NCBI GenBank assembly: GCA_046047615.1
Contig: JBJOHO010000050.1
Span: forward strand, 5,698-69,697
DNA: 64,000 bases
Reading direction: 5' to 3'
DNA from: ZC4RG30 sp046047615
Lineage (GTDB): Bacteria > Pseudomonadota > Gammaproteobacteria > Steroidobacterales > Steroidobacteraceae
The translations under genes were made by a program, and so were the position numbers. The notes under the pieces are model-generated. The model was not told where the DNA came from, ran no database searches, and saw only the letters and a program-made list of their open reading frames with translations. Positions 1-8,740 of the stretch are shown piece after piece (the first letter of the stretch is position 1; the number at the start of each line of letters is the position of its first letter).

Positions 1-141
1 CAATTGCTGGTCGCCTTCACACGCGCCCTGGCAGCCGAGGGCCGGCAGTGGCGCTGGATCGCAAGCTCGGCGGAACTGCGGGACACCGCAAGCCAACTCG
101 GCCTGCAGGGCGGCCTGGGACTGCAGGCAGCATCGCCGTGA
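1..141 (+). CDS. STAS-domain protein, C-terminal fragment
   Basis: The first 46 codons form the end of a gene that starts before the window. The visible peptide (LVAFTRALAAEGRQWRW, then ASSAELRDTASQLGL) looks like the last beta-strand and helix of a STAS domain of the anti-sigma-factor-antagonist kind. Small STAS proteins are often found directly before cheA in gammaproteobacterial chemotaxis operons. The stop codon overlaps the proposed GTG start of cheA as GTGA, which supports one transcript and coupled translation. The role is inferred from this position and from the short visible part only. Confidence 0.6.
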   Translation, partial: QLLVAFTRALAAEGRQWRWIASSAELRDTASQLGLQGGLGLQAASP

Positions 142-2174
142 GCATCGACCTCGCACAGTTCCACGCCACCTTCTTCGAGGAAAGCCGCGAAGCCCTCGAT
201 GCGATGGAGACCGGTCTGCTGGAGCTGGACGCCGCCGGCGCCAACCCGGAAACCATCAACACCATCTTCCGCGTGGCCCACTCCATCAAGGGCGGGGCCG
301 GCATGTTCGGCTTCACCGGCATCATGGGTTTCACGCACACGCTCGAGACGCTGCTCGACGAGTTGCGCAGTGGCCGCAAGCCGCTCACACCCGATGGCGC
401 GAACGCACTCCTGCAGTCGGTCGACGTCCTGCGCGAAATGATCGACGGGGTCCAGAACGGCCACGCCATGGATGAGGCAAGGCATGAGGCGCTGCACGCC
501 GCCCTGCGCGCCCTGGTGGCGGACGACGCGCCCACGAGTGCGGAGCCGGACGCCGACGCACCGACCCTGGCACCCGCCCCTCCGGCAGGAACGGCTTGGA
601 TCATCAAGTTCCACCCGCTGCAGGACCTCCTGACGCGGGGCAATGACCCGGCGCGCCTGTTCTCGGAACTGGCCGGGCTCGGCACCCTGGAGGTGGAGGC
701 CGACCTGTCCCGGCTTCCCAGCTTTGCGCTCCTCGACCCAGAAGTCTGCGCCATGCGTTGGACGCTCACGCTGACCAGCGATGCACCGCGCGAGGCCATC
801 GACCTGATCTTCGAGTGGGCCGAAGGGGACTGCGAACTGCAGGTGTCGCGGCGCGAGCCCCCCGCGGTGGCCACGGCCGAGCCCGTCCACGCCCCCCCGG
901 CGGCTGCGCCGTCTCCGCCTCCGGCGCCGGCCAACGCGCCGCCCGCGCTGGTGGTCGCGGACGCCGGCGGCGCGCGGAATGCCGATGCCGGATCGATCCG
1001 CGTCAGCATCGAGAAGATCGACGAGCTGCTGAACACGGTCGGCGAAATCGTCATCACCCAATCCATGCTGTCGCAACTGGCGGCGCGTGTGGACGGTGCG
1101 CAGGCCGACAGGCTCCGCACCGGCCTTGCACAACTCGAGAGCAACATCCGCGAGCTGCAGGAAAGCGTGATGCGCGTGCGCATGCTTCCCGTGAGCTTCG
1201 TCTTCAGCCGCTTCCCCCGTCTGGTGCGCGACCTGTCCCAGCGTCTGGGCAAGCAGATCCGCCTGAAGATGACGGGCGAAAACACCGAGCTCGACAAGAC
1301 CGTCCTTGAAAAGATCGGTGACCCGCTGGTCCACCTCGTGCGCAACAGCATCGACCACGGCATCGAGATGCCGGAGGTCCGGGCGGCCGCAGGCAAGCCG
1401 GCCGAGGGAACTGTGCACCTCAACGCCTTCCACAAGGGCGGCTCCATCACGCTGGAAGTCAGCGATGACGGCAAAGGCCTGGATCGCCGGCGCATCCTCG
1501 CCAAGGCCGTTGACCGCGGCCTGGTTGACGCCGGCGCAACCCTGACGGACGAGCAGGTCCATGAGCTGATCTTCCTGCCCGGCTTTTCGACCGCCGAGAG
1601 CACGACCGACCTGTCGGGTCGTGGCGTCGGCATGGATGTGGTCCGGCGCAACATCAAGGAGCTGGGCGGCACGGTGGAATTGCGCTCTGCGCCTGGCGAA
1701 GGCACGCGCTTCATCATCAACCTGCCGCTCACGCTCGCCATCGTCGATGGTCTGTCAGTGGCCGTGGGCGACGAGGTCTACATCGTCCCCCTGCTGACCA
1801 TCATCGAATCACTGCAGCTGCGTCCGGGAACCGCCAGCCACATTGTCGATCACGGCGAGGTTTTCCAGTTCCGCGGCGACTACCTGCCCGTGATCCGCCT
1901 GCATGACGTGTTCGGCGTCGAACCACGGGCACGGGCGTTGCACGAGGGCCTGGTCATGGTGGTCGAGGGCGACGGCCGCCGCGTCGGGCTGTTCGTCGAC
2001 GCCTTGCTTGGCCAGCAGCAGGTCGTCATCAAATCGATGGAGTCCAACTACCGCCGCATCGAGGGCGTCGGTGGGGCGACGATCCTCGGCGAGGGGACCG
2101 TGGCGCTGATCCTCGACATCCCCGGCCTCATCCGCCTTGTCCCGGCCGCGCAGCCCACGCGCCGCATTGCCTGA
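138..2174 (+). CDS. cheA: Chemotaxis histidine kinase CheA
   Basis: Cytoplasmic kinase that autophosphorylates in response to receptors and passes phosphate to CheY and CheB. With the GTG at 138 it has 678 residues. The N-terminal HPt domain carries the phospho-acceptor His48 in RVAHSIKGGAGMFGF. An Ala/Pro-rich linker follows near residues 240-290, then the dimerisation helices (SIEKIDELLNTVGEI), the ATPase N box (HLVRNSIDHGIEMP), G1 (SDDGKGLD) and G2 (GRGVGMDVV) boxes, and a CheW-like C-terminal domain. The GTG start is preferred because it overlaps the STAS gene stop as GTGA and begins directly at the HPt helix. An in-frame ATG at 48 would add 30 residues of low-complexity sequence lying over the STAS gene. 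Confidence 0.96.
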   Translation: MSIDLAQFHATFFEESREALDAMETGLLELDAAGANPETINTIFRVAHSIKGGAGMFGFTGIMGFTHTLETLLDELRSGRKPLTPDGANALLQSVDVLREMIDGVQNGHAMDEARHEALHAALRALVADDAPTSAEPDADAPTLAPAPPAGTAWIIKFHPLQDLLTRGNDPARLFSELAGLGTLEVEADLSRLPSFALLDPEVCAMRWTLTLTSDAPREAIDLIFEWAEGDCELQVSRREPPAVATAEPVHAPPAAAPSPPPAPANAPPALVVADAGGARNADAGSIRVSIEKIDELLNTVGEIVITQSMLSQLAARVDGAQADRLRTGLAQLESNIRELQESVMRVRMLPVSFVFSRFPRLVRDLSQRLGKQIRLKMTGENTELDKTVLEKIGDPLVHLVRNSIDHGIEMPEVRAAAGKPAEGTVHLNAFHKGGSITLEVSDDGKGLDRRRILAKAVDRGLVDAGATLTDEQVHELIFLPGFSTAESTTDLSGRGVGMDVVRRNIKELGGTVELRSAPGEGTRFIINLPLTLAIVDGLSVAVGDEVYIVPLLTIIESLQLRPGTASHIVDHGEVFQFRGDYLPVIRLHDVFGVEPRARALHEGLVMVVEGDGRRVGLFVDALLGQQQVVIKSMESNYRRIEGVGGATILGEGTVALILDIPGLIRLVPAAQPTRRIA

Positions 2175-2187
2175 ACGGAGTACAGAC

Positions 2188-2697
2188 ATGAGCAGCAGCC
2201 CTGAAGACTTGACGCTACTCAAGGCCGGCATCCGGCAGATGCTCACGTTCCGGCTCGGCGACGAGACCTATGGCGTGGACATCCTGCGCGTGAAGGAAAT
2301 CCGCGGCTGGTCGCCGGTGACGCGCATCCCGCAGTCACCACCCCATGTCCTCGGCGTGCTCAACCTGCGCGGCGAGATCGTGCCCATCATCGACCTGCGG
2401 GCCCGCTTCGACCTGCCGTCGGCAGCGTTCACGCCGGTGACCGTGATCATCGTCCTCTCGGTGCGCACCGCGGAGGGCAGCAAGGAATGCGGACTGGTGG
2501 TCGACAGCGTTTCGGATGTCGTGGACCTGGAGGCTTCCGCGCTGCGACCGGCACCCGGGATGTCAGCGTCCGGCAATGCCGACTACATCGAAAGCCTCGC
2601 GACGGTCGAGGACGGCATGCTGATCCTTCTCAACGTCGACACCCTGGTGGGCAGCGACCTGGCCGGATCCGGCATGGCCGGGCTTGCGGCCGCCTGA
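2188..2697 (+). CDS. cheW: Chemotaxis coupling protein CheW
   Basis: Adaptor that links CheA to the receptor tips; 169 residues, the usual length. The single CheW-like domain is clear: QMLTFRLGDETYGVDILRV, then the signature VLGVLNLRGEIVPIIDLR, and CGLVVDSVSDVVDL. The ATG at 2188 is chosen because ACGGAG lies about 9 bases upstream and the reading frame further upstream overlaps the end of cheA. It begins 13 bases after cheA and is followed 30 bases later by a receptor gene, so the three are probably expressed together. Confidence 0.96.
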   Translation: MSSSPEDLTLLKAGIRQMLTFRLGDETYGVDILRVKEIRGWSPVTRIPQSPPHVLGVLNLRGEIVPIIDLRARFDLPSAAFTPVTVIIVLSVRTAEGSKECGLVVDSVSDVVDLEASALRPAPGMSASGNADYIESLATVEDGMLILLNVDTLVGSDLAGSGMAGLAAA

Positions 2698-2727
2698 CCC
2701 AGAACCCAACCCAAGCGGGGAATCAAG

Positions 2728-4917
2728 ATGAGCACGTCCGAATCGAGCAGCTCCTTGCCGCGCCAGCTCACCAGCTTTGCTCTGGCCATGGTCATCGTGC
2801 TGGGCAGCCTGTATGCCGCCACCGGATCCGTCACCGGCGGCAAGCCGCTGGTGGCCGGCCTGGCGCTGCTGGCGGCGGGTGCCTTGACGTGGTGGACCTC
2901 CCGGAACAACGGCGCGCAGACCCGTGAAGCCCGCGAGAGCCTGCACCACGAAATCCATCTGCTGCAAAGCCGTGATGCGGAGCACCGGTCACGGATCGAA
3001 GGGCTCGATGCCGCCCAGGCGGTCGTCGAGTTCGACGCCGACGGTCGCGTCATTGCGGCCAATGCGCGCTACCTGCAGCTGTCCGGCTTCAAAGCAGAAG
3101 ACTTGCTCGGCCGCCACATCGGCACCTTGGGTGACTCCACGCCACAGGCCGGTGCCGGCTCCGGGGATCTCTGGCAGCGCGTGCTCGGCGGCGATCTCCG
3201 CAACGACGCGGTGAGACGTATCACCCGCGATGGCCGTGAGTTCTGGTTGCAGGCGACCTATGCAGTGGTCAGGGGCGCTGATGGCAAGCCGCTGAAGGTC
3301 GCGGAGTACGGCACGGACCAGACCCAGCAACATCAGGAGGCAGCGCTGAACGCCGCCTTCAGGGGCGCGCTGGACAAACTCAGTTCGAATGTGTCCGTTG
3401 CCGATGCCGACGGCAAGATCATCTACCTGAACGAAGCCGTGCGGACCATGCTGCAGACGGCCCAGGCAGACTTCCGCAGGGACCTGCCGAACTTCGACGC
3501 CAGCCGCGTGCTCGGCGCGAATTTCGACAACTTCCACAAGAATCCGCAGCACCAGCGCAACTTGCTGGGGCGTCTCAAGGACACCTACTCCAATCAGGTG
3601 TTGATCGGTGGGCGCACGATGCGCCTGGTGGCCAACCCCATGTTTGACGAGCGCGGACGCCGCCTCGGGACAGTGGTCGAGTGGTTCGACCACACGGACG
3701 AAGTCAGGGCCCAGGACGAGCTGCAGCGCGTCGTGGAGTCGGTCACGCGTGGCGAACTGACACAGCGTGTGACCACTGAAGGCAAGAAAGGCTTCTACGA
3801 GGCGCTGTCGCGGCAGCTCAACGCCCTGATCGACACCGTGGCTACTGTCGTCCAGGAGACCCACGCGCTTGTCTCGGCGGCGAATGCGGGGGATCTCACC
3901 CGCCGCGTGCAGATCGAGGGCGCACCAGGACTGCTGGCAACCATCGGCGACGGGCTCAACCAGCTGACGGAAAACCTCGCCCAGGTCGTCTCCCAGGTGA
4001 AGACGGCAGCAAGCGAGGTCAGCAAGGGCGCCGACGAGATCAGCCAGGGCAACACCAACCTGTCACAGCGCACCGAGGAACAGGCGTCATCGCTCGAGGA
4101 GACGGCGTCCTCCATGGAAGAGATGACCAGCACGGTACGCCAGAACGCGGACAACGCCGGACAGGCCAACCAGCTTGCCGTCGCCGCCCGCGACCAGGCC
4201 GAGAAGGGCGGTGCGGTGGTGTCGCGTGCCGTGCGCGCGATGGCCGAAATCAATGACTCCTCGAAAAAGATCGCCGACATCATCGTCGTGATCGACGAGA
4301 TCGCTTTCCAGACCAACCTGCTTGCACTGAACGCGGCGGTGGAAGCTGCACGCGCCGGCGAGCAGGGGCGTGGTTTCGCGGTTGTGGCCTCGGAGGTCCG
4401 CAATCTCGCAGGTCGCTCGGCCACTGCTGCCAAGGAAATCAAGGCACTGATCCAGGACAGCGTGCGCAAGGTTGATGAAGGCGCAGACCTTGTCACCCAG
4501 TCAGGGGCCACGCTGGAGCAGATCGTCACGGCGGTCAAGAAGGTCACAGACATCGTCGCCGAGATCGCCGCAGCCAGCCAGGAGCAGTCAGCGGGCATCG
4601 AGCAGGTCAACAAGGCCGTCATGCAGCTTGACGAATTGACGCAGCAGAACGCGGCGCTGGTGGAGCAGGCGTCCGCCGCCAGCCAGTCCATGGCGGACCA
4701 GGCTCGCGCCCTGCACGAAACCATGAATGGCTATCGCGTGCTCGGCAGCAGCGTGGAACGCCGTGGCGATGCACCTGCAGCCGTTGAAAGGCGCAAGCCT
4801 GGACGGCCCTGGAGCGCGCCTGCGCGCAAGGCGCTGGCCGTGAAGGCTGCGCCGAGGCCCGCCGCCAAGGTGGCCGCGGCTGCGGGCAGCGACGACGAAG
4901 TCTGGAAGGAATTCTGA
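2728..4917 (+). CDS. Methyl-accepting chemotaxis protein with two PAS domains
   Basis: Receptor of 729 residues. Two hydrophobic segments lie near residues 12-30 and 36-52 with almost nothing between them, so there is no periplasmic sensor domain and sensing is probably intracellular. Two PAS domains follow (about 80-200 and 210-325), then a HAMP-like stretch and the signalling domain with the hairpin tip EIAFQTNLLALNAAVEAARA. After an Ala/Pro-rich flexible tail the protein ends in DDEVWKEF, which fits the xWxxF pentapeptide that tethers CheR and CheB to some receptors. The second PAS and signalling parts closely resemble those of the receptor at 5867-8737, which lacks the pentapeptide. Start: GGGGAATCAAG precedes the ATG. 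The ligand is not evident; an energy or redox role would be a guess. Confidence 0.93.
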   Translation: MSTSESSSSLPRQLTSFALAMVIVLGSLYAATGSVTGGKPLVAGLALLAAGALTWWTSRNNGAQTREARESLHHEIHLLQSRDAEHRSRIEGLDAAQAVVEFDADGRVIAANARYLQLSGFKAEDLLGRHIGTLGDSTPQAGAGSGDLWQRVLGGDLRNDAVRRITRDGREFWLQATYAVVRGADGKPLKVAEYGTDQTQQHQEAALNAAFRGALDKLSSNVSVADADGKIIYLNEAVRTMLQTAQADFRRDLPNFDASRVLGANFDNFHKNPQHQRNLLGRLKDTYSNQVLIGGRTMRLVANPMFDERGRRLGTVVEWFDHTDEVRAQDELQRVVESVTRGELTQRVTTEGKKGFYEALSRQLNALIDTVATVVQETHALVSAANAGDLTRRVQIEGAPGLLATIGDGLNQLTENLAQVVSQVKTAASEVSKGADEISQGNTNLSQRTEEQASSLEETASSMEEMTSTVRQNADNAGQANQLAVAARDQAEKGGAVVSRAVRAMAEINDSSKKIADIIVVIDEIAFQTNLLALNAAVEAARAGEQGRGFAVVASEVRNLAGRSATAAKEIKALIQDSVRKVDEGADLVTQSGATLEQIVTAVKKVTDIVAEIAAASQEQSAGIEQVNKAVMQLDELTQQNAALVEQASAASQSMADQARALHETMNGYRVLGSSVERRGDAPAAVERRKPGRPWSAPARKALAVKAAPRPAAKVAAAAGSDDEVWKEF

Positions 4918-4940
4918 CCGGCGCAGCCGGGGAGCATGAC

Positions 4941-5306
4941 ATGGCACGGATCCTGGCAGTCGATGACTCAGCCTCCATGAGGCAAATGGTCGGCATGACC
5001 CTGCGCAGCGCAGGGCACGACGTGGTCAGCGCGAGCGACGGCGATGAGGCTCTTGGGTTGGCCCGCGAGGGCGACCCCGTCGACCTCGTGATCACGGACG
5101 TCAACATGCCGAACATGGACGGCATCACGCTTGTCCGCGAACTGCGCGCGCTCCCGCAATACAAGGGCGTACCGCTCCTCGTGCTGACCACCGACGCCAG
5201 CAGCGAGAGGAAGACCGAGGGTCGCCAGGCAGGCGCGACCGGGTGGATCGTCAAGCCCTTCAACCCGGAGCGGTTGCTGGAGACGGTGGCCAAGGTCCTC
5301 CGCTGA
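4941..5306 (+). CDS. cheY: Chemotaxis response regulator CheY
   Basis: Single receiver domain of 121 residues. It has the acidic pair Asp8-Asp9, the phospho-acceptor Asp53 in DLVITDVNMPNMDG, Thr83 and Lys105 (IVKPF), which together are the complete CheY active site. Phosphorylated CheY would bind the flagellar switch. It sits 23 bases after a receptor and 7 bases before the CheZ-like gene, an arrangement that fits a regulator with its phosphatase. No output domain is fused. Confidence 0.95.
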   Translation: MARILAVDDSASMRQMVGMTLRSAGHDVVSASDGDEALGLAREGDPVDLVITDVNMPNMDGITLVRELRALPQYKGVPLLVLTTDASSERKTEGRQAGATGWIVKPFNPERLLETVAKVLR

Positions 5307-5313
5307 GGCCCGC

Positions 5314-5811
5314 ATGCCGACGTCACCCGCCACCCACAGCGTTCCTGCCGAAGTGCTGCTGGCCGCCGTTGCGCAGATCGACCTTGCGCTGCGCGAGGCG
5401 CAGGGCCCCGTGGACAGCCTCGGCGGCTCGCTGGAACGGCTGGCAGGCGAGTTGCTGGTGCTCGGCCACGGCGAGGGTCTTGACCCGCCCCGGAGCGCTG
5501 CGCTGGAGGCCTTGCGCCGCGACCTCAGCGACGCCGTCCGCAGCCTGCAATTCTACGACCGCATGGTCCAGCACCTCTCGCATGTGCACGACTTCCTCGC
5601 CGACGCCGCCGATGACCTGGACCCCAATGCAAGCTCGCCGCACCCCGTGTATCGCTGGGAGCAACTGCGCGAGAGGTTGTTCAGGCGCCTGCTCAGCCAG
5701 GAACAACGTGACGTGCTGCACGTCCTGATGCCTCCGCGAGGCTGCCGCGATGGCGCCCCTCGCCGCGAAGGCCCGCTGGGCCCCACGGCAGACGACGTAG
5801 AACTGTTTTGA
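5314..5811 (+). CDS. CheZ-like putative CheY-P phosphatase
   Basis: Protein of 165 residues, predicted mostly helical. It is too short and divergent to call CheZ outright. The segment SLQFYDRMVQHLSHVHDFL contains Asp82 and Gln86 in the D-x3-Q spacing that forms the CheZ catalytic pair (Asp143/Gln147 in E. coli), and LQFYD resembles the CheZ QDFQDLTGQ helix. The last residues, ADDVELF, are an acidic-hydrophobic tail like the CheY-binding tail of CheZ, and a nearly identical tail ends CheD in this operon. The gene lies directly after cheY. Observed: motif, tail and position. Inferred: it dephosphorylates CheY-P. It could instead be a docking adaptor. Confidence 0.6.
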   Translation: MPTSPATHSVPAEVLLAAVAQIDLALREAQGPVDSLGGSLERLAGELLVLGHGEGLDPPRSAALEALRRDLSDAVRSLQFYDRMVQHLSHVHDFLADAADDLDPNASSPHPVYRWEQLRERLFRRLLSQEQRDVLHVLMPPRGCRDGAPRREGPLGPTADDVELF

Positions 5812-5866
5812 TCGAACCTACGCCACCGGCACCTCCAGGCCGCCGGACACCATGGAGATTGAGGTC

Positions 5867-8737
5867 ATGAACATCGACCTGAAAGCCGCAGACTGGCAGT
5901 TCATCAACCGCCAGCCCGTCTCACGCAAGCTGGCCATCATGGCCGGCGTAATGCTGCTGCCGATCGTTGGCCTGCTGGGCTCCTACATCCATACGAACTA
6001 CAGTTCCATCGCCTTCACCCGGTTGGAGCAGGCGGGACTGGAGTACTACCACCCCTTGGAGGAACTCGGCAGCCGTGTCACCGACTCTGCCGCCGCAAAC
6101 AGCAAGGCCCTGCAGGCGGGAGCCCGTTCCACTGCAGAGGAGGAGGCCATCCACAGGAGGGCCGAAGAGGCCATTGCCGACATGGACAGGCTGGAGGCCG
6201 AACACGGCAACGCCGAAACGCAGGCCGCCTGGAAACACATCAAGGATCAATGGAACTCGATCCGGACCGGCAACTTCCGCAACGCGGACGACAGCCTCAA
6301 CGCCCACCGGCAGGCGATGGCTGACATCAATGCGCTGCGGATGAAGATCGCCAACGACTGGAACCTGGTACTCGATCCCGAGGCCGCCACCTATCATCTG
6401 ATCGACGTGACTGTCGGCAAGATTCCCGACATCGCGTCCGATATCGGCGAAACGCGTGCGCTCCTGGCGACCGCTGCGACGCGGGGCAGCCTGGGCAGCG
6501 AAGACCGGCTCGCCGTGATCCGGCTGGTCGAACGCGCGCAGGAACGCGTTGCGGCCGTCCACAGCTCACTGGCCCTTGCCAGCGCAGCCTCGGCCGACCG
6601 GCCGGAGTTGCAGTCGCTGATCGGCCGGATTCCCGGCGACTGGGACCGCGCCATCACGGCCTGGCTGTCTGATGTCGAAACCACCGTGGTTGCCGGAACT
6701 CTGACCACCTCCGGACTCAATGCGCTGGCAGAGGCTGCCGCCACGGTCCCAGCCAGCATGGACGGACTGCACGACCTGGCCACGGCTGCCACCGAACTGG
6801 GCCTTGCCGACCGCGTTTCGGTGGAAGTGCGTGCACTCACGGCCACGTTGGTCGCCACGCTGCTGGTGATGGTCCTGGGTGTGTGGCTTGCCTACGTGAT
6901 CAACCGCCGGATTTCCGATGCCCTGACGCGCCTGCAAGGTGTGGCCGAGCGCATTGCTGCCGGGCGGTACGACAACGACCTGGCCCACAACGCCACCGAT
7001 GAGATCGGCGACCTGTACAGCTCGATTGGACGGATGCAAAGCCAGCTGGCGGAAGACGAGCGCAACCGCGCGGAGTCCGCGGCCAACATCACGCGCCTGC
7101 GCAGCGCCCTGGACTCGACGTCCACCAACGTCATGGTGGCCGACAATGACGGCGTCATCGTCTACATGAACCGTGCCGTCAGTGCCCTGTTCCGCGACGC
7201 CGAGGCCGACTTCCGGCGTGACCTGCCGAACCTGCAGGCATCTCGACTGATGGGAGCCAACTTCGACCTCTTCCACCGCGACCCCAGCATGCAGCGCAAC
7301 CTCCTTTCGCGCCTGCGTGGCACGCACACCGCACACATGAAGATCGGCGGGCGCAACATGCGCATTGTCGCCAACCCCATCGTGTCCGACGCCGGGACCC
7401 GCCTGGGCACGGTCGTGGAGTGGACCGACCGCACGCAGGAAATGGCGTCCGAGAAGGAATTGGCCGACGTGGTTGGCGCAGTCATCAATGGTGATCTCGG
7501 CCGCCGGATCAGCCTTGAGGGCAAGGTCGGCTTCTTTGCCACCATGTCCACGGGCATCAATGAACTGGTCGAAAGCGTCGCCGGCGTCGTCGCCGAAGTC
7601 CACAAGCTGGTTGCCGCAGCAAGCGCGGGCGACCTGGCGACGCGCATGCGCTTCGAAGGCAAGGCCGGGCTCAACCGCACCCTGGGCGAGGGCATCAACG
7701 AACTGGTCAACGAAATGGCCGGTGTCGTCGACGAGCTGCAGAGGCTGGTGGGCGCAGCAAATGAGGGCGATCTCACCGTACGCATGCCCGTGCAGGGGCG
7801 CGGCGGCCTGTTCCAGCGCGTCGGCACGGGCATCAATGCCTTCACCGACAACATGGCCGGCATCGTCGCCCAGGTGAAGCGCGCCGCCAGCGAAGTCAGC
7901 CGCGGCGCGGATGAGATCAGCCAAGGCAACACGGACCTCTCCCAGCGCACTGAGGAGCAGGCCTCTTCGCTGGAGGAAACCGCGTCCTCGATGGAGGAGA
8001 TGACCAGCACGGTACGCCAGAACGCGGACAACGCGGCGCAGGCCAACCAGCTGGCTGCCGCGGCCCGCGACCAGGCGGAGAAGGGTGGGGCGGTCGTGTC
8101 GCGTGCCGTCACCGCCATGAGCGGCATCAAGGACGCCAGCAAGCGCATCGCCGACATCATCGGCGTCATCGATGAGATCGCCTTCCAGACGAACCTGCTG
8201 GCCCTCAACGCTGCCGTCGAGGCAGCGCGTGCCGGCGAACAGGGACGTGGATTTGCTGTCGTGGCATCAGAAGTGCGCAACCTCGCCGGCCGTTCGGCGA
8301 CCGCTGCGAAGGAGATCAAGTCGCTGATCCAGGACAGCGTGCACCGCGTCGACGAGGGGTCGACCTTGGTAACACAGTCGGGTGCGACGCTCGAGCAGAT
8401 CGTCCTCGCCGTGAAGAAGGTCGCCGACATCGTCAGCGAGATCGCGGCTGCCAGCCACGAGCAATCGGCGGGCATCGAGCAGGTCAACAAGGCGGTGATG
8501 CAGCTGGACGAACTGACCCAACAGAACGCGGCCCTGGTCGAGGAGGCATCCGCGGCCAGCCAGTCCATGGCGGAGCAGGCGCGTGCGCTGAATGAATCCA
8601 TGGCCCGCTATACGGTGGAGGGCGCGAACATCGCGCGTCCCCGGACGCAGCGGCAGCATGAAGGTCTTCGGGCCGTCGAACGCCGGTTGGAAGGTGTTCG
8701 CAGCTGGCCCGCGACCGGCACTGACGACGGACGCTGA
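5867..8737 (+). CDS. Methyl-accepting chemotaxis protein with periplasmic sensor, HAMP and PAS domains
   Basis: Receptor of 956 residues. A first membrane segment (about residues 20-40, KLAIMAGVMLLPIVGLLGSY) is followed by a helical periplasmic domain of roughly 280 residues, a second membrane segment (about 325-345) and a HAMP domain (NRRISDALTRLQGVAERIAAG). Then come a PAS domain very like the second PAS of the upstream receptor, two or three further HAMP-like repeats, and the signalling hairpin EIAFQTNLLALNAAVEAARA. The tail has no CheR/CheB pentapeptide. The ATG at 5867 has GGAG 9 bases upstream; an in-frame ATG at 5852 would add five residues but would place that GGAG inside the gene. 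Shared PAS and signalling modules suggest the two receptors arose by partial duplication. Confidence 0.93.
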   Translation: MNIDLKAADWQFINRQPVSRKLAIMAGVMLLPIVGLLGSYIHTNYSSIAFTRLEQAGLEYYHPLEELGSRVTDSAAANSKALQAGARSTAEEEAIHRRAEEAIADMDRLEAEHGNAETQAAWKHIKDQWNSIRTGNFRNADDSLNAHRQAMADINALRMKIANDWNLVLDPEAATYHLIDVTVGKIPDIASDIGETRALLATAATRGSLGSEDRLAVIRLVERAQERVAAVHSSLALASAASADRPELQSLIGRIPGDWDRAITAWLSDVETTVVAGTLTTSGLNALAEAAATVPASMDGLHDLATAATELGLADRVSVEVRALTATLVATLLVMVLGVWLAYVINRRISDALTRLQGVAERIAAGRYDNDLAHNATDEIGDLYSSIGRMQSQLAEDERNRAESAANITRLRSALDSTSTNVMVADNDGVIVYMNRAVSALFRDAEADFRRDLPNLQASRLMGANFDLFHRDPSMQRNLLSRLRGTHTAHMKIGGRNMRIVANPIVSDAGTRLGTVVEWTDRTQEMASEKELADVVGAVINGDLGRRISLEGKVGFFATMSTGINELVESVAGVVAEVHKLVAAASAGDLATRMRFEGKAGLNRTLGEGINELVNEMAGVVDELQRLVGAANEGDLTVRMPVQGRGGLFQRVGTGINAFTDNMAGIVAQVKRAASEVSRGADEISQGNTDLSQRTEEQASSLEETASSMEEMTSTVRQNADNAAQANQLAAAARDQAEKGGAVVSRAVTAMSGIKDASKRIADIIGVIDEIAFQTNLLALNAAVEAARAGEQGRGFAVVASEVRNLAGRSATAAKEIKSLIQDSVHRVDEGSTLVTQSGATLEQIVLAVKKVADIVSEIAAASHEQSAGIEQVNKAVMQLDELTQQNAALVEEASAASQSMAEQARALNESMARYTVEGANIARPRTQRQHEGLRAVERRLEGVRSWPATGTDDGR

Positions 8738-8740
8738 GCC

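Noticed and set aside
17..1741. Long minus-strand reading frame across cheA
   Set aside because: It is a GC-rich shadow of cheA with Ser/Arg-rich low-complexity translation; cheA shows full kinase motifs.
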